DNA of 64,000 nt from Gaoshiqia hydrogeniformans (GTDB lineage: Bacteria > Bacteroidota > Bacteroidia > Bacteroidales > Prolixibacteraceae). The DNA lies in NCBI RefSeq assembly GCF_049347105.1, contig NZ_CP186334.1, forward strand, positions 4,960,001-5,024,000, read 5' to 3'. The notes under the pieces are model-generated. The model was not told the origin of the DNA, searched no databases, and saw nothing but the letters and a program-made list of their open reading frames with translations. Below, in pieces: positions 6,090-15,300 of this stretch; within the stretch, counting starts at the first letter, position 1; each line of letters begins with the position of its first letter. A program made the translations under genes and the position numbers.

Positions 6090-7433
6090 ATGAAAATTAA
6101 ATTGCTTCTTCTGCTTTTGTCTGTTTTTACCCTGTCTGTAATGGCACAAACCGAAAAACCGGACCCGGTAACCAAACAGGGCTGGAACTTTGGCGCTCTT
6201 CCGGCGGTCACATTCGACACCGATTTAGGCTTCCAGTACGGGGGTTTTATCAACCTGTTTAATTACGGCGATGGCAGCCGTTACCCCAGTTATAACCATA
6301 GCCTCTACCTGGAGGTTTCGCGTTATACCAAAGGCAGCGGCATCTACCGGTTTAGTTTTGATTCGGACCGGTTGATCAAAGGCTTGCAAACTTCTGTCGA
6401 TATCAGCTATCTCACCGATCAACTGTACGATTTTTACGGCTTTAACGGCTACGAAGCCGTGTATAACAAAAACTGGATTGACGAGGATGCGGCAGCTTAT
6501 GTCAGTCGTGCATTCTACAAATACGACCGGAAAATGTTCCGTTGGAAGATCGACCTGCAAGGGAAACTTCACGGCCGGAACATCAGGTGGATTGCGGGTC
6601 TGAACCTGTTGAATTTTAAAATCGGCGCAGTGGATGTTGAAAAACTGAATAAAGGGAAGGATGAAGAAGATAAACTCCCCGAAGTTGACGGTTTATACGA
6701 TAAATACCTCGAATGGGGTCTGATTACGGAACAAGAAGCAAACGGAGGTTTTGTTCCGACTTTTAAAGCCGGACTGGTTTACGATACCCGCGATTTTAAA
6801 CCCAATCCGATGAAAGGGATCTGGACCGAAGCGGTTGTTGTATTTTCGCCGGAAATCCTGGGTGCCGAAAGCTCCTTTTCCAAGTTAAGCCTAACCCACC
6901 GCCAATATTTTACGCTAATCCCGGACGACTTGTCATTTGCCTGCCGCCTTGCCTACCAAACAAGTCTGGGAGGAAACGTTCCGTTTTATTACCAGCCTCA
7001 AATCGAAACATCCATCATGAGAGGTTCCACATCCGAGGGTTTGGGCGGGTCCAAAACGCTCAGGGGAATCCTGAGGAACCGGATCGTGGGCGATGGCGTA
7101 TTTTACGGGAATACCGAACTTCGCTGGAAATTTTACCGTTTTCAGTTTCTCAACAACAACTTCTACCTGGGAATGAACGGTTTTGCCGATTTCGGGAAGG
7201 TCACCAACCGGATCGGGTTAAATCCTGACCCTGCCGTTTTCGCCGAGTTCAGCCTGAACAACAATCCGGCTGATTATTTCGACAAAAACGCGGAAAAACT
7301 TCATGTTTCGTACGGTACGGGCTTACGGGTAGTGATGAACGAGAACTTCATCATTGCCTTCGACTATGGAATGGCTGCTGACAAACGCGACGGAAGTTCC
7401 GGTTTTTACATGGGTCTCAATTACTTATTTTAA
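6090..7433 (+). CDS. Omp85/BamA-type outer-membrane beta-barrel protein
   Basis: A protein of 447 residues with a cleavable signal peptide (MKIKLLLLLLSVFTLSVMAQ). The mature part alternates aromatic and polar residues like transmembrane beta-strands and ends in ...GFYMGLNYLF, with the terminal Phe typical of outer-membrane barrels. A conserved Gly/Arg-rich segment around residue 310 (MRGSTSEGLGGSKTLRG) resembles the surface-antigen (Omp85 C-terminal) lid-loop motif with its LRG core. There are no POTRA domains, so it is a short barrel-only member rather than BamA itself. The cargo or function is unknown. It stands between a terminator-like hairpin and a DNA-repair gene and may be a single-gene unit. 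Confidence 0.75.
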   Translation: MKIKLLLLLLSVFTLSVMAQTEKPDPVTKQGWNFGALPAVTFDTDLGFQYGGFINLFNYGDGSRYPSYNHSLYLEVSRYTKGSGIYRFSFDSDRLIKGLQTSVDISYLTDQLYDFYGFNGYEAVYNKNWIDEDAAAYVSRAFYKYDRKMFRWKIDLQGKLHGRNIRWIAGLNLLNFKIGAVDVEKLNKGKDEEDKLPEVDGLYDKYLEWGLITEQEANGGFVPTFKAGLVYDTRDFKPNPMKGIWTEAVVVFSPEILGAESSFSKLSLTHRQYFTLIPDDLSFACRLAYQTSLGGNVPFYYQPQIETSIMRGSTSEGLGGSKTLRGILRNRIVGDGVFYGNTELRWKFYRFQFLNNNFYLGMNGFADFGKVTNRIGLNPDPAVFAEFSLNNNPADYFDKNAEKLHVSYGTGLRVVMNENFIIAFDYGMAADKRDGSSGFYMGLNYLF

Positions 7434-7502
7434 ACCCGGAAGTTCTGAAGTTTGTTTCACAGAATATCAGGCAAATGTAATCGTCAAAAATCAACGTAAA
7501 CC

Positions 7503-7937
7503 ATGAGAATCTGGTCAGTTCATCCGGTATATTTGGATCAAAAAGGCTTGGTGGCGCTTTGGCGGGAAGCGCTTTTGGCCAAACAGGTGCTCGAAGGAAA
7601 AACAAAAGGCTATCAACATCACCCGCAATTGAAACGGTTCAAAGCAGCCGTCAATCCGCTTGACTGCATCAACCAATACCTGGCCGTGGTTTGGGACGAA
7701 GCGACAAAACGTGGCTACCGCTTCGACGAACAGAAAATAAACCGCAATTATAAATCCGAAAAGCTAAGCGTGACCACGGGTCAGCTAAACTACGAAACCT
7801 GGCATTTACTCCAAAAACTGCAAATACGCGACATCGCAAAACATAACGAACTGATCGGCCATAAAGAATTTTTGACACATCCGCTGTTTGAGTTGGTGGA
7901 TGGTGAAATTGAAGACTGGGAAAAGATCAGCGAATAA
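7503..7937 (+). CDS. pyrimidine dimer DNA glycosylase (T4 endonuclease V family)
   Basis: A protein of 144 residues, close to T4 endonuclease V (138). It begins MRIWSVHPVYLD and has LVALWREALLAK, where Glu22 aligns with the catalytic Glu23 of the T4 enzyme. HHPQLKRF and a C-terminal HPLFELVDGEIEDWE complete the pattern of this family (PF03013). Members excise UV-induced cyclobutane dimers and nick the abasic site. The T4 enzyme uses the amino group of Thr2, exposed after Met removal. Here residue 2 is Arg, which normally blocks Met removal, so the mechanism of this branch may differ or the annotation may be only by fold. Gene is alone on the strand with short gaps. Confidence 0.75.
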   Translation: MRIWSVHPVYLDQKGLVALWREALLAKQVLEGKTKGYQHHPQLKRFKAAVNPLDCINQYLAVVWDEATKRGYRFDEQKINRNYKSEKLSVTTGQLNYETWHLLQKLQIRDIAKHNELIGHKEFLTHPLFELVDGEIEDWEKISE

Positions 7938-7970
7938 TTACAAACAGGATCTGCCGGCGGTTTGCAATAA

Positions 7971-9176
7971 CTAACTGATTATCCCCTCCTCCATACAACA
8001 TGTTTTTATTCGTTCAAACGTGGCTTCAATATCCTGATCCAGGCCAACCGAAAAACGCACTAATCCTTCAGACAAACCGATCTCCTGTTGCACCTCTTTT
8101 GGCACTTCCGACGAGGTGCTGTGGCCGGAGCAACTAAACAGCGTTTTAAAATAGCCCAGACTGACGGCCAGGTAGCCTACATCCCGCTCCTGCATTTTTT
8201 GCATCAGCCGGTTGGCTTTCGCTAAAGTTCCCAAATCAATCGCCAACATACCACCAAAGCCAAAATCCGGATTCATCAACTCTTTGTGCAAGTGGTGTTG
8301 TTTGTGAGTTTCCAAACCCGGATAAATAACCGGAATACCATATTCTTGGAGGTTTTCAGCCACATACAGCGCATTTTTACTGTGCTGCTTCATGCGGATA
8401 TGCAGGGTATGCAAGTTTTTCAGGATCGAAGAAGAACGCAGAGGATCGAGAACCGGACCAAGCAACATGGCTGTCCCGTCGTTCACATTCGACAATTCGT
8501 GTATAAACTGATTGGTTCCGCAAATGGCGCCGGCCACGCAGTCGTTTTTCCCGTTAATAAATTTAGTCATGCTGTATACCACCACGTCAGCCCCCATCTT
8601 GGCCGGCGCCATAATCATCGGAGTGAAGGTATTATCAACCACCAGTTTAACACCATGTTTCCGTGCCAGTTGAGCCAGCGTCGGAATATCGGAGACCTGC
8701 AGAAGCGGATTGGTTACACTCTCGGTATAAATCACTTTGGTATTGGGCTGTATCGCAGCCTCAACGCTTTCCAAATCGATGACATTGACGAAGGTAACTT
8801 CGATTTTAAACTTCTTTAGGTAGTTTTTCAAAAAAGCAAAAGTGCCGCCGTAAGTGGTCACGCTGGTCACGATATGATCGCCCGTACTGCACAATTGCAG
8901 CAAGGCACAGGTAATGGCTGCCATACCCGAGGCCGTCACCCAGGCCGATTCGGTACCTTCCATAGCAGCCATTGCATCGGCCAGGTACTTATTGCTCGGG
9001 TTCCAGTGGCGCGAATACAGAAAACAACCTTCCATATGCCCAAGAAAAGTTTCCTCCATATCTTCGCCGTGCAGAAAAGTATAGGTTGACGAATCGGTAA
9101 TCGACGGGTTGACACCGCCAAATTCACCAAACTGGTGTAAGAACTGGATTTGCGAAGCAGGATCAAATTTTTGCAT
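7971..9176 (-). CDS. trans-sulfuration PLP enzyme (cystathionine gamma-synthase/lyase or methionine gamma-lyase family)
   Basis: A protein of 401 residues of the Cys/Met-metabolism PLP family. Lys205 in YSMTKFINGKND is the Schiff-base lysine. Other family marks are Tyr54 and Arg56 in LYSRHWNPS, the SGMAAI loop near 83, Tyr109 stacking on PLP in TTYGGTF, and Asp181 in VVDNTF. In methionine gamma-lyases a Cys follows the Tyr-Gly; here the position is Gly111, as in cystathionine synthases and lyases, so sulfur transfer or cystathionine cleavage is more likely than methionine degradation. The enzyme is cytosolic. The gene lies downstream of a DUF819 permease on the same strand, separated by 228 bases with repeats, so co-transcription is doubtful. 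Confidence 0.85.
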   Translation of the reverse strand: MQKFDPASQIQFLHQFGEFGGVNPSITDSSTYTFLHGEDMEETFLGHMEGCFLYSRHWNPSNKYLADAMAAMEGTESAWVTASGMAAITCALLQLCSTGDHIVTSVTTYGGTFAFLKNYLKKFKIEVTFVNVIDLESVEAAIQPNTKVIYTESVTNPLLQVSDIPTLAQLARKHGVKLVVDNTFTPMIMAPAKMGADVVVYSMTKFINGKNDCVAGAICGTNQFIHELSNVNDGTAMLLGPVLDPLRSSSILKNLHTLHIRMKQHSKNALYVAENLQEYGIPVIYPGLETHKQHHLHKELMNPDFGFGGMLAIDLGTLAKANRLMQKMQERDVGYLAVSLGYFKTLFSCSGHSTSSEVPKEVQQEIGLSEGLVRFSVGLDQDIEATFERIKTCCMEEGIIS

Positions 9177-9335
9177 GACTTTTGGTTTAAAATCGCGTTC
9201 AAGGTAGGCGGTTCCCGAACAAAAAATGATGATTTTAACCCAGCAACCGGATTCGCCCGTTATGTTGTTCAGCTACGAACGTTTAGCGCTGAAAACCGGC
9301 TTATTCATGCAAAATTGGCCATTGAACCAGTAATT

Positions 9336-9400
9336 CAGTGACCAGTGATCAGTAATCAGTGATCTGGAACTTGAAACCTGGAACTTGGAGCCTGGAGCTT
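9336..9400. repeat. two adjacent short degenerate repeat tracts
   Basis: 9336-9364 is built from variants of CAGTGATCAGTAAT, and 9365-9400 from variants of TGGAACTTGAAACC. Both tracts lie between the DUF819 gene stop and the PLP gene start. A tract of the second type recurs at 42835-42868. They look like dispersed non-coding mini-repeats of the genome. They have no spacers and are not CRISPR. Confidence 0.6.
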
Positions 9401-9404
9401 TGCC

Positions 9405-10676
9405 TCAAAACCCCTTCAGCAAAAAGGCCAGCGCCACGCCGAGGTAATTGCCAAATGCGTATCCCAGAATACCGACCGTGAGACCGGAGATGATCACATC
9501 CTTATTTTTCAAGGCCCCGGCCACAACCGGCACAAAAGGCGGAGAGTAGGTTAAAGCAGCAATGGTAATAATGGTAGTGTCTGAATCGACCTTAAAAATC
9601 CACGATAAAAACACATGGACGAACATGGACCCGAATACCGCCAACGTCACATATAGGAACAGGTGAAGAAATTCGATGCTGAACATGTTGATCAAATCGC
9701 CCATACTGGCAACAATGAGCGAAAACACAATGATAAAGTACATGCCGAACTGAAAGGTTTTTTGCATCCGGTTAATCGATTTAATCATACTTAATGCCAG
9801 ACTTAGCGTGGTAATCGAAAGGATAACCACCGTCATTTGCGCCGACTTCGGGAACAGTAAGCTCAGGGCAGCGCCTGTCCCGGCCACCAATGCCGACAGT
9901 CCCATCGCCTTCAGCAGGCGGGGCAGCATGTTTCGGCTCAGCATACCACGGTAATTATCAATATCTTCACTCTCCAGCATGAGTTGCTGAATTTCCAGTT
10001 CCCGGTGCGAATCGTAAAAGCGGGGCAAAAACAGGTTAAAAAGCCGCTGGGCCGATGTCAGCAAAAAAATCAGAAAGAAGGCCCCCATAACCATATCATA
10101 GGTGTTTGTCAGGATAAACTGGTTCGGTTCAACGTTCAGCGCGGTACTGATGGCTGCCAGGTTGGGCGCTCCTCCGGTGTAAATTCCGATTAACATGCCA
10201 GCCACCTTCCAGCCATCCGCAATCAGTTTCCCAAAAACAAAATAGCCGCAAACAACCACAATCAACAGCGAAGCAAGACCAAGCGCCAGCGAGAATAAAG
10301 CTCCTTTAGCCAGTTTCAGCCAACGCTTCAAGTCGAGCGAAAATAACAACAGCGGAATGGCCAGCGGGATAACAACCGACAGCAATACCTGTTGAATGCT
10401 GTAAATCTGATGCGCTATCAAATCCGTCTCGGCAATCCGTCCCTGTTCAAAATAACTGATGACTTCCCGGGCCGACAAATTTTGTTTCTCAACCAGAATT
10501 TCCCGGAACGCGGAAGACGCCCGGGTAAGAATACCGATATTCCCAAAAACCAGACCTGACAGATAGGCCATAACAACAGCGCCGATCTTGTGGACCGTTT
10601 TTGACCGATGCGTCAAATAGATCAGAAAAACCGGAAAAATGAAGTAAAACAGGATCAGTAAAATTGAAATCAGCAT
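9405..10676 (-). CDS. DUF819 family membrane permease
   Basis: About 423 residues with some 11-12 hydrophobic segments in two repeated halves, typical of DUF819 (YjcL-like) inner-membrane proteins. The first half carries IYTGGAPNLAAISTAL and the second ALTYSPPFVPVVAGALKNKD, the paired re-entrant-like motifs of this family. The substrate is not known. The ATG at 10676 is preferred to the GTG at 10682: an AGG lies five bases before it. The upstream NhaC-type gene ends 69 bases away on the same strand, so the two transporters may be one operon. The protein acts in the inner membrane. Confidence 0.8.
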   Translation of the reverse strand: MLISILLILFYFIFPVFLIYLTHRSKTVHKIGAVVMAYLSGLVFGNIGILTRASSAFREILVEKQNLSAREVISYFEQGRIAETDLIAHQIYSIQQVLLSVVIPLAIPLLLFSLDLKRWLKLAKGALFSLALGLASLLIVVVCGYFVFGKLIADGWKVAGMLIGIYTGGAPNLAAISTALNVEPNQFILTNTYDMVMGAFFLIFLLTSAQRLFNLFLPRFYDSHRELEIQQLMLESEDIDNYRGMLSRNMLPRLLKAMGLSALVAGTGAALSLLFPKSAQMTVVILSITTLSLALSMIKSINRMQKTFQFGMYFIIVFSLIVASMGDLINMFSIEFLHLFLYVTLAVFGSMFVHVFLSWIFKVDSDTTIITIAALTYSPPFVPVVAGALKNKDVIISGLTVGILGYAFGNYLGVALAFLLKGF

Positions 10677-10745
10677 ATCCACCTAAATTGACAATCCTCA
10701 AAAATAGCAAAAATGAAACAGATTTAATCAAACTGAAATAGTTGA

Positions 10746-12188
10746 TCAAACAGTGGTTTCCTTTGGCTTAATCCGCCTGATTTTTATATTCAGGTAAGCA
10801 AACAGAATCGACATCAACGGACTGATCAGGTTAAAGAAACTATACGGCAGGTAATCGAAGGTTGCCACGCCAAGCACCCGCGATTGCGTCGCCCCGCAGG
10901 TATTCCAGGGAATGAGCACCGAGGTCATCGTCCCCGAATCTTCGAGTGTACGGCTTAATACTTCCGGCTTCAGGCCTTTGTCTTCGTAACTTTTCCTGAA
11001 CATGCGGCCCGGCACTACGATCGAAATATACTGGTCGGATGCCGTGGTGTTGAAAAAGATACAGGTAACCACCGTAGAGGCAACCAGCGAACCGGTCGAC
11101 CTGGCCCATTTCACAATCGGCCGCGTCAACCGGGCCAACAGGCCGCCCGACTCCATGATGCCGCCAAAGACCATTGCCGAAAGGATCAGCCAGATGGTGT
11201 CGAGCATGCCGCGCATGCCGGTGGTCGACAACAACTCATTCACATTTTCATCGGGTGTAATAATCGACACATCGCCGTACATCGCCTGCATAAAACCAAT
11301 ATACGATGCCTTGGCATAGTTGGGCAGGTCTCCGGCCACTTCGCGGATGATTTGCGGTTGAAAGATCACGGCAAAAACACCTCCCAGCAAGGTCCCGATC
11401 ATCAGCGAAGGAATCGGCGGAACCTTCAACATGATAATGACAAAGAGGATGAGCGGTACCAGAAACAACACGGGCGACGTATTGAAGGCGCCGCTAATGG
11501 CCAATTTTGTGTCAACCACATCAATCACCGCCTGACTAAAGTCGTAATTAAAACCGATCACCGCAAACAGAATCAGGGTCAGAACCATACTGGGCGCCGT
11601 GGTCAGAAGCATGTAGCGGATATGCGTAAACAGGTCGGTTCCGGCCATCGCGGGCGCCAGGTTGGTAGTATCGCTCAGGGGAGAAATCTTATCGCCAAAA
11701 TAGGCGCCGGAGATAATCGCCCCCGCCACGATCGGCTCACTGATCCCGATGGCTTTCCCAATGCCGATCAGGGCCACACCGATGGTAGCCACGGTCGACC
11801 AGGAACTGCCCGTTGCCACCGAAACCACCGAACTGACCACCACCGCCGCCATTAAAAACAGGTTGGGGTGAATGATGTCCATACCGTAATAAATCATGGC
11901 TGGAATAACGCCGCTGATCAGCCAGGTACCCGCTAACGAACCAATTAACAACAAAATCAACATCGATGGCATGGCCGAACCAATGGTGTTGACCACATTT
12001 TTGATTGTTTTCTCCCATTTCTGCCCGCTTCGGCGAACGATAACGCCGGCAATGGTGGCCGCCAGCAACAAAGCCAGCTGATTCGATCCGGCCAGGGTAT
12101 CGTCAAAAAATACCACGTTTAACGACAGCAAAAGCACCAAAGCCAGAATCGGCAGCAAAGCTTCAATAAAATATGGGTCACGCTTCAT
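10746..12188 (-). CDS. nhaC: NhaC-family Na+/H+ antiporter
   Basis: A protein of about 480 residues with roughly 12 transmembrane segments. Typical NhaC-family marks are GAYFGDKISPLSDTTNLAPA near residue 165, a Gly/Ser/Thr-rich TGSSWSTVATIGVAL before it, and VIPWNTCGATQSRVLGV in the C-terminal half. These are the Asp- and Asn-bearing discontinuous helices of the ion-transporter superfamily. The role is sodium or small-anion exchange at the inner membrane; malate/lactate exchangers share the fold, so the exact ion pair is uncertain. The ATG at 12188 is used rather than a TTG one codon earlier. A DUF819 permease gene lies immediately downstream. Confidence 0.85.
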   Translation of the reverse strand: MKRDPYFIEALLPILALVLLLSLNVVFFDDTLAGSNQLALLLAATIAGVIVRRSGQKWEKTIKNVVNTIGSAMPSMLILLLIGSLAGTWLISGVIPAMIYYGMDIIHPNLFLMAAVVVSSVVSVATGSSWSTVATIGVALIGIGKAIGISEPIVAGAIISGAYFGDKISPLSDTTNLAPAMAGTDLFTHIRYMLLTTAPSMVLTLILFAVIGFNYDFSQAVIDVVDTKLAISGAFNTSPVLFLVPLILFVIIMLKVPPIPSLMIGTLLGGVFAVIFQPQIIREVAGDLPNYAKASYIGFMQAMYGDVSIITPDENVNELLSTTGMRGMLDTIWLILSAMVFGGIMESGGLLARLTRPIVKWARSTGSLVASTVVTCIFFNTTASDQYISIVVPGRMFRKSYEDKGLKPEVLSRTLEDSGTMTSVLIPWNTCGATQSRVLGVATFDYLPYSFFNLISPLMSILFAYLNIKIRRIKPKETTV

Positions 12189-12392
12189 CAAAAAATACCG
12201 GTTTTGTATATCAACATAAATAAAGCAATTAAATGCGATTTACCCGCATCGCTATGCCCTAAAACTTATTTTTAAGCTCTAAAAAATAATATGGTCTTCT
12301 GTCAGTTTATATTTATATCGTTTCAATAATCGGGTTTTTGAGCTGATAATGATTAATTTTATCCTTTAATCCGGTAAAATGTGTTAAACTGT

Positions 12393-15300
12393 ATGTTCTT
12401 GAAAAAAGCGCTTCTGGTATTCATCTTTATAGCATTTGTTTTTCAGCTTTCCGCGCAGCAGGAAGATGAAATATTTTTTGTTGTGAACGGTCGTTTAACC
12501 ACCGACAGCGGCAAACTCGACGGTGCAACCATCGCCGTTTCAAAAAACGGGGAACGCGGGGAAACGGTTACCCCCCCCAGATCCGGACGCTTCGATTTCA
12601 ACCTGGAATTCAATAACGAATACCAACTCACTTTTAACCTGGCCGGTTGTTTTCAGAAAATCATCATCATCTCAACCTATGTTCCCGACGAAATATTACG
12701 AAAAAACAACAAGTTCCCTCCCCTGCCCTTCGTTTTAAACCTGTTTAAAGAAGTGGAAGATCTGGACAGATCGTTCACGATAAAACCGGTAGCCCGCGTG
12801 TTTTATAATGCCCGGATTGATAATTTTGATTCGGAAATTTACTTTTCCGACAATCAGCTCCGCGAAATGATTAAGGAAGCACAGGCGCAAAATGCAGCAC
12901 TGGCCGCCGAAATGAAAAACATCAGCAAAGCCGACCAGTTGGAACATGCCGCCCGCGAAAAAGAATATGACAAAGCGGTGGCAGAAGCCGACGCCTTTTA
13001 TGCAAAAAAGCAATTCGAAGCTGCCCTCGAAAAATTTCAGTTGGCTAACTCCCTCTTTTTCGACCGGCCCTACCCGAAAGACCGGATTGCAGAGATTCAG
13101 GATCTGATGGCAGCTATGCTGCTGGCCGACGAAGTGACCAAAAGTTACCAGGAGGCCATCCGCGAAGGCGATACCCAATTCGGGGCAAGCCGTTACGACC
13201 TGGCCGCGACCGCTTATCAACGGGCGCTCGACATCAAACCGAAAGATAAATATGCCACGGATCGGCTGGCCGAATCAAACCGGATGCTCGGCCAACAAGA
13301 AATTGACGAGCGGTATAATCAACTGATCGCCCGGGCCGACGATGCCTTTATTTCGCACATCTTCGACCAGGCCGCCGACCTTTACACCGAAGCGATCGGG
13401 CTAAAACCCCGGGATTCGCAATACGCCCGCGATCAGCTCAAACGGATTGAAGAAGAAAGGGCCAGGCTGGCCCAGTTGGCGTCCATCGAAAAACAATACC
13501 TGGATGCAATGGCCAAAGGAAATTCGGCTTTTCAGGAAAAATCGTTCAACGATGCCCTGCTGGCTTTCAACCAGGCTTTAACGATAAAGCCCAACGATGA
13601 GCCGGCCCAAAACCGGATTCGCGAAACCGAAGAAATGCTCCGCCGGCTGGCCAACGAGCAAAACTATGCCGGCCTCATCGCGCAGGCCGATCAGCTGTTT
13701 AATCAAAACCAGTTAAGCGGATCAAAAGAGTTATACACGCAGGCGCTGGCCATTCTGCCCGACCAGCAATACCCGAAAGACCGGATTGCAGAAATCGACC
13801 GCCTGCTGTTATTGGACCAGCAGTTTGAAAGTTTGCTGTCCAATGCCGACAGCGAATTCGACAAACAAAACTACCTTCCGTCGAAATCGCTTTATCAACA
13901 GGTTTTGCAACTGAAACCCGAACAGGAGCATGCGAAAAACAGGATCACACAAATCGACCTGATCCTGCAACAGCAGGCGCATGACGAACAATATGCCTCC
14001 CTGATTACCGAAGCCGACCGCCTGTTCAAGGAAAGCAGTTGGGAGCCGGCCCGGTCAGGATACCAGTCGGCCATTGCCATTAAACCGGACGAACAATACC
14101 CCCTGAGCCAGATTGCCGCGATTAACGAAATCCTGGCAAACAGGGCCCGCATCGACCAGGCCTACCTCGAAGCCATTGAAGCTGCTGATCAGCTGGCCGG
14201 CCGGGAAGTCTATTCCGAAGCAATCGGTAAGTACCGTGAAGCCTTGAGCTACAAACCTGCCGAAATTTACCCGCAAGAACAGATCCGGCGTTTAAACGGA
14301 ATTCTGGCCCAACTCGAAACAGCCAAACAACTGGAGGCCTCTTACCTGGCATTGATCGGAAAAGCCGATTCTTTATTCCGTTTAAACGCCTATCAGCCTT
14401 CAAAAAATGAATTTATGGCTGCTTCAGCTTTAAAACCTGCAGAACAATACCCGAAAGACCGGATCAGCGAAATTGACGGCATCCTGGCCGATCTGCTCCG
14501 TCAGCAGCAGGAACTCGTGCAAATGCAAAAAGCGTACGAAGAAGCCATTGTCAAAGCCGATGTTTTGTTTAAGGCGGAACAACTAAACGAAGCCAAACCG
14601 GCCTACCAGTCGGCCCTGGCGTATAAACCCGGCGATGCTTACGCCCTGCAGCAAATCAGCCTGATTGACGAAAAGCTGGCCCGCGAAGAAGCAGACCGCC
14701 TTAAACGGGAAAGCGACTACCAGGCAAAAATCGCCCTGGCCGATCAGGCCTTTTACGGCGAAAAGTATCCAGAAGCCAAAACAGGATACCTGGAAGCGCT
14801 TGCACTGAAACCGCAGGAACAATACCCGGCACAGCAAATTGAAAAGATTGACGGAATTCTGCTCTCCCTGCAACAACAGGCCGAACTCGACAAACAATAT
14901 ACGCAATACATCGCCGATGCCGAACAGGCCTTCAAACAGGAACAATATACCGAATCCATCGGGCTGTTTAGAAATGCCCTGGCCCTCAAACCACAGGAGA
15001 GCCTTCCTCCCCGGCGGATAGCCGAGATTGAGCAGATCATCGCCCAACGCGAAGAAGCGGCCCGTATAGCCGCAGCAGCCGCTCAACGTCTGGCCGAAGA
15101 AGAAGCCAAACGCGCCAAATACCAGGAAATCATTGTCCGGGCCGATAACGAATTTAAAAACGAATTGTACGAACCTGCCCGCACGTTCTACACCGAAGCC
15201 TTAGGCCTCTTCCCCGATGAGCAATATCCGAAGGTAAAACTCGAAGCCATTGCCAACCTGCTGAAACAACAGGAACTGGCCGAACTGGCGCGTAAACAAA

